From positions 1 through 7,177 of the forward strand of contig PHCD01000081.1 of assembly GCA_002842135.1 (NCBI GenBank): a stretch of 7,177 nucleotides of DNA. Reading direction: 5' to 3'. Under the pieces are notes generated by a model, which saw only the letters and a list, made by a program, of their open reading frames with translations, did no database searches and was not told the origin of the DNA. The stretch comes from Betaproteobacteria bacterium HGW-Betaproteobacteria-8 (GTDB taxonomy: Bacteria > Pseudomonadota > Gammaproteobacteria > Burkholderiales > Methylophilaceae). Both the position numbers and the translations under genes were made by a program. Each line of letters opens with the position of its first letter. Position 1 is the first letter of the stretch. Below are positions 1 through 6,334 of this stretch, piece by piece.

Positions 1-1940
1 CGCTCCGTCGCGTCGGGGCGGCGGTTGAGCACGACATCCTCGACCCGTTCGCGCAGCTCCGGATCCAGATCATCATAAACACCGACCATGCCGGCATTGA
101 CGATACCCATGGTCATGCCGGCCTTGATCGCGTGGTAGAGGAACACGGTATGAATCGCCTCGCGCGCCGGGTCGTTGCCGCGGAAGCTGAAACTCACATT
201 GGAAACGCCACCGGAAATCCTGGCGTAGGGCAGGTTTTCCTTGATCCAGCGCGTGGCGTTGATGAAATCGACCGCGTAATTGTTGTGCTCTTCGATACCG
301 GTAGCGATGGCAAAGATATTCGGGTCGAAGATGATATCTTCCGGCGGAAAATCAAGTTCCTGCACCAGCAAGTCGTAAGCACGCTTGCATATCTCGGTCT
401 TGCGCTCGAACGTATCCGCCTGACCCTTCCCGTCAAAGGCCATGACAATCACGGCGGCGCCATAACGACGGCAGAGCTTGGCCTGACGCAGGAATTCCGC
501 CTCGCCTTCCTTCATGGAGATGGAATTAACGATGGACTTACCCTGCACACACTTGAGCCCTGCCTCGATCACTTCCCACTTGGAGGAGTCGATCATGATC
601 GGCACCCGGGCAATGTCCGGTTCCGAGGCCACCAGGTTGAGGAAATGCGTCATGGCCTTGACCGCATCCAGCATGCCCTCATCCATGTTGATGTCGATCA
701 CCTGCGCGCCATTTTCCACTTGCTGGCGTGCCACATGCAAAGCATCCTCGAACTGCTCATTGAGGATCATGCGGGCGAAGGCCTTGGAACCGGTGACATT
801 GGTACGCTCGCCCACATTCACGAACAGCGAATCGTCGTCGATGATAAAGGGCTCCAGGCCGGACAAGCGGGTCGCCGGAGCAATCGCCGGCAACTTGCGC
901 GGCGCCAGCCCCTGCAACTGCTCGGCTATCGCCTTGATATGGGGCGGCGTTGTACCGCAACAGCCGCCGGCGATATTGACAAAGCCGCTCTCGGCGAAGT
1001 CCTTCACCAGCGAAGAAGTGACGTCCGGGGTCTCGTCAAACCCAGTATCCGACATCGGGTTGGGCAAGCCGGCATTGGGATAAATGCAGACAAAAGCATC
1101 GGCGATCTTCGACAGCTCCTCAGCATAAGGCCGCATAAGGGCGGCACCCAGCGCGCAGTTGAGGCCAATGGTCAAGGGCCGCGCATGCCGCACCGAATGC
1201 CAGAAAGCGGCAACGGTCTGGCCGGAGAGGATACGGCCGGAGGCATCGGTCACAGTGCCGGAAATCATGATCGGCAGACGCTTGCCGGTTTCCTCGAAGA
1301 ATGTGTCTATTGCAAAGAGTGCAGCCTTGCAGTTGAGCGTATCGAAGATGGTCTCAACCATGAAGATGTCGGCGCCACCGGCCGCCAGCCCGCGTGCCTG
1401 TTCCAGGTAGGCAGCAACCAGCTGGTCAAAGTTGATATTACGCGCAGCAGGATCATTGACGTCTGGCGAAATGGACGCGGTCTTTGGCGTTGGACCGAAA
1501 GCACCGGCGACAAAGCGCGGTTTCTCCGGCGTACTGTAATTATCGCAGGCGGCACGCGCAAGCCTGGCAGCCTCGGCGTTCATCTCGTAGACCAGATGCG
1601 CCATGTAGTAATCATCCTGCGCTACCGAAGTCGCACCAAAGGTATTGGTTTCGATGATGTCGGCACCAGCCTCCAGATATTTCTCGTGGATTTCCTGGAT
1701 AATCTGCGGCTGAGTCAGGGTCAGCAGTTCATTATTGCCTTTGACGAACAACTCGCGCGCGCCATCCGGCGCCTTGAAACCAGCAAAACGCTCACCACGA
1801 TAATCCGCTTCAGTCAGCTTGTATTGCTGGATCATGGTACCCATGGCGCCGTCCAGAATCATAATGCGCTGCGACAGGATCTCGCGCAATTTGACTTCGG
1901 TCTCGGACATGGGCTGGTGTACAGTGGATTGCGGATTCAT
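1..1940 (-). CDS. metH: Cobalamin-dependent methionine synthase MetH, N-terminal half (cut by left edge)
   Basis: Cytoplasmic enzyme that moves the methyl group of 5-methyltetrahydrofolate through cobalamin to homocysteine, giving methionine. The minus frame stays open from the ATG at 1940 to the window edge, about 646 codons of a family usually near 1,230. Residues ~26-345 form the homocysteine/zinc barrel: LDGAMGTM at 29-36, [16 protein letters not shown], and the three zinc Cys at C262 (GLNCALG) and C327/C328 (GGCCGT), matching E. coli C247/C310/C311. Residues ~365-630 form the folate barrel: [11 protein letters not shown] from 375 and MIDSSKW with D451. The cobalamin and AdoMet-reactivation domains lie outside. 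ATG 1940 is preferred over the in-frame ATG at 1910 (M11) because a weak TTGAGAA purine stretch precedes the former and nothing useful the latter. No cobalamin or SAH riboswitch and no clear MetR box is visible in the short upstream gap. Identity is secure by motif recall. Confidence 0.97.
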   Translation of the reverse strand, partial: MNPQSTVHQPMSETEVKLREILSQRIMILDGAMGTMIQQYKLTEADYRGERFAGFKAPDGARELFVKGNNELLTLTQPQIIQEIHEKYLEAGADIIETNTFGATSVAQDDYYMAHLVYEMNAEAARLARAACDNYSTPEKPRFVAGAFGPTPKTASISPDVNDPAARNINFDQLVAAYLEQARGLAAGGADIFMVETIFDTLNCKAALFAIDTFFEETGKRLPIMISGTVTDASGRILSGQTVAAFWHSVRHARPLTIGLNCALGAALMRPYAEELSKIADAFVCIYPNAGLPNPMSDTGFDETPDVTSSLVKDFAESGFVNIAGGCCGTTPPHIKAIAEQLQGLAPRKLPAIAPATRLSGLEPFIIDDDSLFVNVGERTNVTGSKAFARMILNEQFEDALHVARQQVENGAQVIDINMDEGMLDAVKAMTHFLNLVASEPDIARVPIMIDSSKWEVIEAGLKCVQGKSIVNSISMKEGEAEFLRQAKLCRRYGAAVIVMAFDGKGQADTFERKTEICKRAYDLLVQELDFPPEDIIFDPNIFAIATGIEEHNNYAVDFINATRWIKENLPYARISGGVSNVSFSFRGNDPAREAIHTVFLYHAIKAGMTMGIVNAGMVGVYDDLDPELRERVEDVVLNRRPDATE

Positions 1941-1982
1941 TCGAATATTCTCAAGATGCGGCAGGGCCTGCGTAACATGTGA

Positions 1983-2011
1983 ATTATAAAGCAGAAAGCA
2001 TCGGATTGCCC
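1983..2011 (-). promoter_or_regulatory. Candidate sigma-70 promoter for metH
   Basis: On the minus strand a perfect TATAAT lies at 1988-1983. The hexamer at 17-base spacing (2011-2006, GGGCAA) is a poor match to TTGACA, so recognition of the -35 box would be weak. Transcription would start near 1976-1970 and leave a leader of only about 30-36 bases before the metH ATG at 1940. This leaves no room for a riboswitch. The site falls in the 115-base gap after the VIT-family gene, which suggests metH is transcribed at least partly on its own. Based on sequence match only. Confidence 0.4.
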
Positions 2012-2055
2012 GCCCGGGCCTTCAGCAGCACCCCTTGAGGGCAAAGAATATGCAC

Positions 2056-3099
2056 TCAGGCGATGGAAACGCCCACCAGCGCACCTATCATATAGGTCAG
2101 CGCACCTGCCGCCGCACCGATCAACATCATGCGCAAACCGCCGTACCATGGACTCCTGCCGCTGAACAGCGAGAGCACGGCACCAACCGTAAACAACGCG
2201 ACTGCCGTCAGCATGATGGTGATCTGCAATGCGTCATTCTCGATACCCAACAGATAAGGCAGCAAGGGAACCACCCCGCCCACCATAAAAGACAGGAAGG
2301 ATGAAATGGCAGCCACCCAGGGAGAGCCTAATTCTTCCGGATTCAATCCCAGCTCTTCCCGCGTCAGCGTATCCAGCCCCAGCTCCGGATCGGCAATCAT
2401 TCTGGCTGCCAGCGACCTTGCTTCTTCCGGCTGCATACCGCGGGCAATGTAAATCAGGGTCAACTCCTGCGCCTCTTCATCCGGGTATTGTGCAAGTTCT
2501 TCGCGTTCCAGATGTATCTGGTGCTCGAACATTTCACGCTGCGAGCGCATGGAGACATACTCTCCGGCCGCCATGGAAAAAGCGCCTGCCATGAGGCCAG
2601 CGACACCCGTCAGCAGGATAATCTGCTGGTCAGTGACAGCACCTGCAACTCCCATGACAAGGCAGGCCACAGAGACCAGGCCGTCATTGACACCAAACAC
2701 GGCAGCACGCAATCCGCCACTATTACTGGTGCCATGGTGGCTGGCACCGACTTCTTCGACGCTAGCAGGGATCGGGTGAAAACCCGGACTGCGTTTGCAG
2801 GAATAAACCGAAAGGCCGCGAATCTTGGTGGCCGCCAATATTGGCTTGATGCGGGACGGACCAAACAGCCGGATCAGCAAGGCCACGATCCTGACCCGAA
2901 TGACAGGACGGTAAGCTGGAAGCTGCAGCCCTTGCTTCACCGCATTGCCAGCCCACAGGTCAGCCTGCTTGTTCGCTTCGTTCGCCAGCTGCGCAAACAG
3001 GCGTCGCCTTTCCGGCTGCCGCTCCTGACTGGCAATGACTTCGTAAAGATAAGCAGAATGCTTTTCTTCCAGCCAGCTGGCGAGATATTGGCTTTTCAT
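2056..3099 (-). CDS. VIT1/CCC1-family metal transporter with N-terminal ferritin-like domain
   Basis: 347-residue inner-membrane protein, probably moving Fe2+ or Mn2+ out of the cytoplasm; substrate is inferred from the family. Residues ~1-85 are a helical ferritin/rubrerythrin-like part (WLEEKHSAYLYE from 9, LANEANKQADLW from 38). A linker at ~100-130 contains H108, H121 and H122. The CCC1 part has about five hydrophobic spans: ~132-155, 158-182, 261-283, 290-312 and 322-345. It shows the family hallmarks FGVNDGLVS (135-143), SMAAGEYVSMRSQRE (175-189) and the Glu-rich cytoplasmic loop (EREEL, DEEAQEL, REELGL, EEL at 198-258) that binds metal in the family. In the ferritin-like part the usual ExxH ligand pair appears as E41-x-x-K44, so a complete di-iron site is doubtful. 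The ATG lies 2 bases after the comM stop, suggesting translational coupling. Transporter family is secure; the metal is not. Confidence 0.88.
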   Translation of the reverse strand: MKSQYLASWLEEKHSAYLYEVIASQERQPERRRLFAQLANEANKQADLWAGNAVKQGLQLPAYRPVIRVRIVALLIRLFGPSRIKPILAATKIRGLSVYSCKRSPGFHPIPASVEEVGASHHGTSNSGGLRAAVFGVNDGLVSVACLVMGVAGAVTDQQIILLTGVAGLMAGAFSMAAGEYVSMRSQREMFEHQIHLEREELAQYPDEEAQELTLIYIARGMQPEEARSLAARMIADPELGLDTLTREELGLNPEELGSPWVAAISSFLSFMVGGVVPLLPYLLGIENDALQITIMLTAVALFTVGAVLSLFSGRSPWYGGLRMMLIGAAAGALTYMIGALVGVSIA

Positions 3100-3101
3100 G
3101 A

Positions 3102-4601
3102 CTAATGTCCAAAGCGCCGGTACTGCACAGCCTCGGCGATATGTGCGGGTTTTATGGTCACATCACCGGCCAGGTCTGCGATGGAGCGCGCCACCTTCAG
3201 AATACGGTGATAGGCCCGTGCCGACAGGTTGAGGCGGTTGATCGCCTGCTTGAGCAAACTCAACCCGGCTTCGTCGGTGCTACAGTACTGCTCGATTTCC
3301 TTGCTGCCCAGCAAATCATTGGCCTTGCCCTGACGTTCAATCTGCAACTCCCTGGCTTTTTCCACACGTCTCCGCACCAGCTCGCTGGACTCGCCGCTCG
3401 CCTGGGTCGTCAACTCATCCTCTTTCAAGGCCGGCACTTCTATATGCAGGTCAATCCGGTCGAGCAACGGCCCGGATATCTTTGCCCGGTAACGTGACAC
3501 CTGATCCGGCGTACACCGGCATTTGTTGTTGTGATGCCCCAGGTAGCCGCAAGGGCAGGGGTTCATCGCAGCTATCAGCTGAAACCTGGCCGGAAAATCC
3601 GCCTGCCGCGCAGCGCGGGAAATGGTGATATGGCCTGACTCCATCGGCTCGCGCAACACCTCCAGCACCTTGCGATCGAATTCAGGCAACTCGTCAAGAA
3701 ACAGCACGCCATGATGCGCCAGCGAAATTTCTCCCGGCCGCGGGATACCGCCACCGCCGACCAGCGCAACACCCGATGCCGTATGGTGCGGGGAACGGAA
3801 TGCCCGGCGCCCCCATGAATCCGCACGAAAACTGTTGTTCAGTGACTGAATGGCAGCCGATTCCATCGCCTCCCGCTCTGTCATGGCTGGCAAGATGCCG
3901 GGGAACCGTGCGGCCAGCATGGATTTACCCGTACCCGGTGGACCAGACATCAGCACACTGTGCCCGCCTGCAGCGGCTATCTCCAGCGCGCGTTTGGGCA
4001 TGGACTGGCCCTTGACCTCGCTGAAATCAGGGTAAGTGCAAGCACTGGTTTGCGTATTGCCTTGCAGACGCACCAACTCGGCATGACCGTTCAAATGTGC
4101 ACAAACTTCCAGCAAAGAATTGGCGGGCAGGATGACTGCATCCTGCACCAATGCCGCCTCTGACGCACTACTTTGGGGCAGAATGAAGGCGCGGGGCCTT
4201 TCCTGGTTCTGCATCAGGTTCACCGTCATCGCCAAGGCCCCGCGCACTGGCCTCAACTCACCGGTCAGCGCCAGTTCGCCCGCTATTTCATAATGCTCCA
4301 AGGCTTTGGCAGGAATCTGTCCAGAGGCAGCCAGGATGCCCAGCGCAATGGGCAGGTCGTAGCGGCCGCTCTCTTTGGGCAGGTCAGCCGGGGCCAGGTT
4401 GACTGTGATGCGGCGGGCAGGAAACTCGAACTGTGAAGTCTGCAGGGCTGCACGCACCCTATCCTTGCTCTCTTTCACTTCGGCCTCGGGCAGGCCGACG
4501 ATGGTAAAACTGGGTAATCCATTGGCCAGATGCACCTCAACCACTACTTCTGGCGCATGCATCCCGGCAAGTGCGCGACTATAAATAACGGCGAGACTCA
4601 T
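3102..4601 (-). CDS. comM: ComM/YifB family Mg-chelatase-like AAA+ ATPase
   Basis: Hexameric AAA+ helicase; in naturally competent bacteria ComM drives branch migration during integration of transformed DNA. From ATG 4601 it has 499 residues, normal for the family. Numbering here counts from the GTG at 4607, two codons earlier. The N-terminal ChlI-like domain (~1-190) contains IVGLPEAEVKESKDRVRAA and GRYDLPIALG. The ATPase core has Walker A GPPGTGKS (222-229), Walker B VLFLDE (301-306), the Cys cluster CPCG...CRC (C351, C353, C363, C365) and SGPLLDRIDLH (378-388) with the likely arginine finger. The C-terminal lid (~430-500) holds LSARAYHRILKVARSIADL. ATG 4601 is preferred because the AAGG that overlaps the ubiK stop is 9 bases from it but only 3 from the GTG. 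It sits 11 bases after ubiK and 2 before the VIT-family gene. Presence does not prove competence; comM is also common in non-competent species. Confidence 0.96.
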   Translation of the reverse strand: MSLAVIYSRALAGMHAPEVVVEVHLANGLPSFTIVGLPEAEVKESKDRVRAALQTSQFEFPARRITVNLAPADLPKESGRYDLPIALGILAASGQIPAKALEHYEIAGELALTGELRPVRGALAMTVNLMQNQERPRAFILPQSSASEAALVQDAVILPANSLLEVCAHLNGHAELVRLQGNTQTSACTYPDFSEVKGQSMPKRALEIAAAGGHSVLMSGPPGTGKSMLAARFPGILPAMTEREAMESAAIQSLNNSFRADSWGRRAFRSPHHTASGVALVGGGGIPRPGEISLAHHGVLFLDELPEFDRKVLEVLREPMESGHITISRAARQADFPARFQLIAAMNPCPCGYLGHHNNKCRCTPDQVSRYRAKISGPLLDRIDLHIEVPALKEDELTTQASGESSELVRRRVEKARELQIERQGKANDLLGSKEIEQYCSTDEAGLSLLKQAINRLNLSARAYHRILKVARSIADLAGDVTIKPAHIAEAVQYRRFGH

Positions 4602-4612
4602 CGGCACAGGCC

Positions 4613-4858
4613 TTATTTGTTGTTTTTTTGCAACAGGATTTCCAGTTCGCCCAGCCTGTTTTCAAGTTGAGCCAGCTTTTCCTTTGTACGCCGCAACAGA
4701 TCAGCCTGTATGTCGAATTCCTCCCTGTTCACCAGTTCCAACTTGGTGAATGCGCCCTGTAACAGTGCGCGTAAATTCTTTTCAGCATCCGCTGCCGGTG
4801 ACGATGCAGCCAATTCCCTGATTTTTTTGGATAAATCCTCTATTACTTGTGAACTCAT
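4613..4858 (-). CDS. ubiK: UbiK (YqiC/BMFP family) ubiquinone biosynthesis accessory factor
   Basis: Small coiled-coil protein of 81 residues that, in E. coli, assists the aerobic Ubi complex and promotes membrane fusion in vitro. The N-terminal half (VIEDLSKKIRELAASSP) is an amphipathic helix. The C-terminal half carries the family signature FDIQADLLRRTKEKLAQLE followed by a leucine-heptad coiled coil to the end. An in-frame ATG at 4885 would add nine residues (MLENKEKPS). I choose ATG 4858 because a strong AAGGAG lies 9 bases before it (4873-4868), inside that extension. UbiK is first in a compact minus-strand group with comM. A ubiK-comM pair near glnK-amtB is a familiar arrangement in Pseudomonas-type genomes, which supports the call. 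No convincing promoter of its own was found in the divergent region. Confidence 0.92.
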   Translation of the reverse strand: MSSQVIEDLSKKIRELAASSPAADAEKNLRALLQGAFTKLELVNREEFDIQADLLRRTKEKLAQLENRLGELEILLQKNNK

Positions 4859-4890
4859 GCTAGGTTTCTCCTTGTTTTCAAGCACATTAA

Positions 4891-4907
4891 AGCAGGAATT
4901 TGGTGCA
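4891..4907. promoter_or_regulatory. Weaker NtrC-type half-conserved site
   Basis: AGCAGG-AATTT-GGTGCA. The right half is a perfect GGTGCA; the left half keeps only GCA of TGCACY. Its centre (4899) is 33 bases, about three helical turns, from the centre of the strong site at 4932. The two NtrC enhancer sites upstream of E. coli glnAp2 are also about three turns apart. That face-of-helix spacing is the main reason to believe this degenerate copy. Confidence 0.5.
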
Positions 4908-4922
4908 TTGAATAGTCAAATA

Positions 4923-4950
4923 TTGCACTTGTTTGGTGCAAAAATATAAT
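4923..4950 (+). promoter_or_regulatory. Possible sigma-70 promoter overlapping the NtrC site
   Basis: TTGCAC (4923-4928), 16 bases, then a perfect TATAAT (4945-4950). The -35 box is weak (TTG only) and lies inside the strong NtrC-type site. The arrangement recalls glnAp1 of enteric bacteria, where NtrC binding blocks a sigma-70 promoter. The whole area is extremely AT-rich, so a chance TATAAT is quite possible. Confidence 0.3.
4924..4940. promoter_or_regulatory. NtrC-type enhancer site
   Basis: TGCACT-TGTTT-GGTGCA is a 17-base dyad that fits the NtrC consensus TGCACY-N5-GGTGCA. Its centre (4932) lies about 129 bases upstream of the predicted sigma-54 start near 5061, a typical enhancer distance. 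NtrC-P binding here would loop to the promoter at 5035-5050 and activate it when nitrogen is limiting. The site is seen directly; the binding protein is inferred from consensus and from the downstream glnK-amtB genes. Confidence 0.8.
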
Positions 4951-5034
4951 ATAAACAATAACATAATTTTATTTATTTATTACAGATTTTACCTTAGCAT
5001 CATAACCTCATGTTTTATATGTTGTTGCACTTTC

Positions 5035-5050
5035 TGGCATGAGTGTTGCT
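5035..5050 (+). promoter_or_regulatory. Sigma-54 (RpoN) -24/-12 promoter
   Basis: TGGCAT-GAGTG-TTGCT matches TGGCAC-N5-TTGCW with one mismatch. It holds the invariant GG (5036-5037) and GC (5048-5049) exactly ten bases apart. Transcription should begin about 12 bases after the GC, near 5061, leaving a leader of about 57 bases before the porin ATG at 5118. With NtrC-type sites upstream and glnK-amtB downstream, nitrogen control is the natural reading. Confidence 0.87.
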
Positions 5051-5117
5051 TCGTGTTTGTTGCTTAATTTTTGTTTCATCGTTGTTGTTTGTTTTAAATT
5101 TCTTGAAAGGAAATACC

Positions 5118-5909
5118 ATGCGTAAATCGCTACTCCTGGCAGCTGTAATCGGCACCTTTGCAGCCTCTAACGTTGCAATTGCCGAAGAAGCCGCTCCTGC
5201 AGCACCAGAGTCCCCACACAGCTTCTCTTATAACCTGGGTCTTTACAGCCAGTACATTTTCCGTGGCCTGACACAGACCGGCGAAGAAGCCGCACTGCAA
5301 GGCGGTGTTGATTACTCCCATTCCAGCGGCTTCTACGCTGGCGCCTGGGCCTCCAACATCAGCTGGCTGGAAGATGCCGGCCTGTATGACAACTCCAGCC
5401 TGGAAGTGGATGTCTACGGTGGCTATGCTGCCGAAATTGGCGAAACCGGCATTTCTTATAACGTCGGCCTGCTGCAATACCTCTACCCAGGCGACAAGAA
5501 GAATGGCGTCAAGGCGGCTGAAACCACCGAAGTCTACGGTAGCCTCGGCTATGGTTGGGTAACCGGTAAATTGTCCGTGGTTGCTTCAGACGGCGCCTTC
5601 GGCTTCGACAATGCGGACGGCTCCACCTATACCGAGCTGAATGCCAACATTCCATTGCCTTGGTATGGCCTCACTGCTAATGCCCACATCGGTTATCAGG
5701 ACTTCACTGGCAGCAACAACGGCAGCAGCAACAGCGATTTTGACTACACCGACTGGAAGCTCGGTTTGGGCAAAGCATGGGACAACGGCGTTAACGTCGG
5801 TGCCTTCTACACAGCTACTGATACCAAAGGCAAAACCCGCTGGACCGACGCTTCAGGCCAGCATCTTGCCAAAGACCAGTTCGTGTTCTTCGTGCAAAAA
5901 ACCTTCTAA
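5118..5909 (+). CDS. TorF-family putative outer-membrane porin
   Basis: 263-residue predicted outer-membrane beta-barrel of the TorF (gcw_chp-type) family; its substrate is unknown. A signal peptide is clear: MRK, a hydrophobic core, and AIA before EEAAP, with cleavage after residue 22. The mature protein is about 241 residues of short amphipathic, aromatic-rich strands and ends in Phe263, the usual outer-membrane assembly signal. Family hallmarks are YIFRGLTQT (46-54) and QGGVDYSHSSGFYAGAWASN (61-80). A further in-frame ATG at 5043 would put 25 hydrophobic residues ahead of the signal peptide. It lies inside the untranscribed part of the sigma-54 promoter, whereas ATG 5118 has AAGGA 6 bases before it, so 5118 is preferred. 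As first gene of a nitrogen-type operon with glnK and amtB, it may pass ammonium or small nitrogen compounds; that role is inference. Confidence 0.88.
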   Translation: MRKSLLLAAVIGTFAASNVAIAEEAAPAAPESPHSFSYNLGLYSQYIFRGLTQTGEEAALQGGVDYSHSSGFYAGAWASNISWLEDAGLYDNSSLEVDVYGGYAAEIGETGISYNVGLLQYLYPGDKKNGVKAAETTEVYGSLGYGWVTGKLSVVASDGAFGFDNADGSTYTELNANIPLPWYGLTANAHIGYQDFTGSNNGSSNSDFDYTDWKLGLGKAWDNGVNVGAFYTATDTKGKTRWTDASGQHLAKDQFVFFVQKTF

Positions 5910-5919
5910 TCAAGGTTAG

Positions 5920-6324
<405 letters not shown>

Positions 6325-6334
6325 GGGGATCGTC

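Larger units (their letters stand above)
4859..5117. promoter_or_regulatory. Divergent intergenic control region between ubiK and the porin-glnK-amtB operon
   Basis: This 259-base region is far more AT-rich than the flanking genes; 4941-4990 contains only 4 G or C in 50 bases. Order from left to right: ubiK ribosome site, weak NtrC-type site, strong NtrC-type site, AT-rich spacer with a TTTA repeat (about 4970-4981), sigma-54 promoter, then a T/G-rich leader ending in the porin ribosome site (AAGGA at 5107-5111, 6 bases before the ATG). The spacer is where IHF often bends DNA in such promoters, but I could not find a convincing WATCAANNNNTTR match. Confidence 0.8.

Noticed and set aside
132..1982. 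616-codon open frame on the plus strand opposite metH
   Set aside because: It is codon-for-codon in register with metH, so it stays open simply because metH here uses no TTA, CTA or TCA codons. Its translation shows no recognisable domain, whereas the minus strand gives clear MetH motifs and zinc ligands.
1989..2055. Inverted repeats (TTGCCC...GGGCAA and GCCCGGGC) in the VIT-metH gap as an intrinsic terminator or SAH riboswitch
   Set aside because: The outer stem is only 6 bp with a 27-base interior and there is no U-run. The conserved SAH or cobalamin riboswitch sequences are not recognisable, and the predicted metH start lies downstream of it.
2488..3105. 205-codon plus-strand open frame opposite the VIT-family gene
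   Set aside because: It lies opposite a gene with clear family motifs and membrane spans; its own translation is low in hydrophobic structure and resembles no family.
5026..5040. TGCACT-TTCT-GGCA overlapping the -24 box as a third NtrC site
   Set aside because: The spacer is four rather than five bases and the right half lacks GGTGCA; the similarity is probably due to the sigma-54 TGGCA box itself.
5043..5117. Upstream in-frame ATG extending the porin by 25 residues
   Set aside because: It overlaps the sigma-54 -12 element, upstream of the predicted transcript start, and would spoil a textbook signal peptide that starts at 5118 with a good ribosome site.
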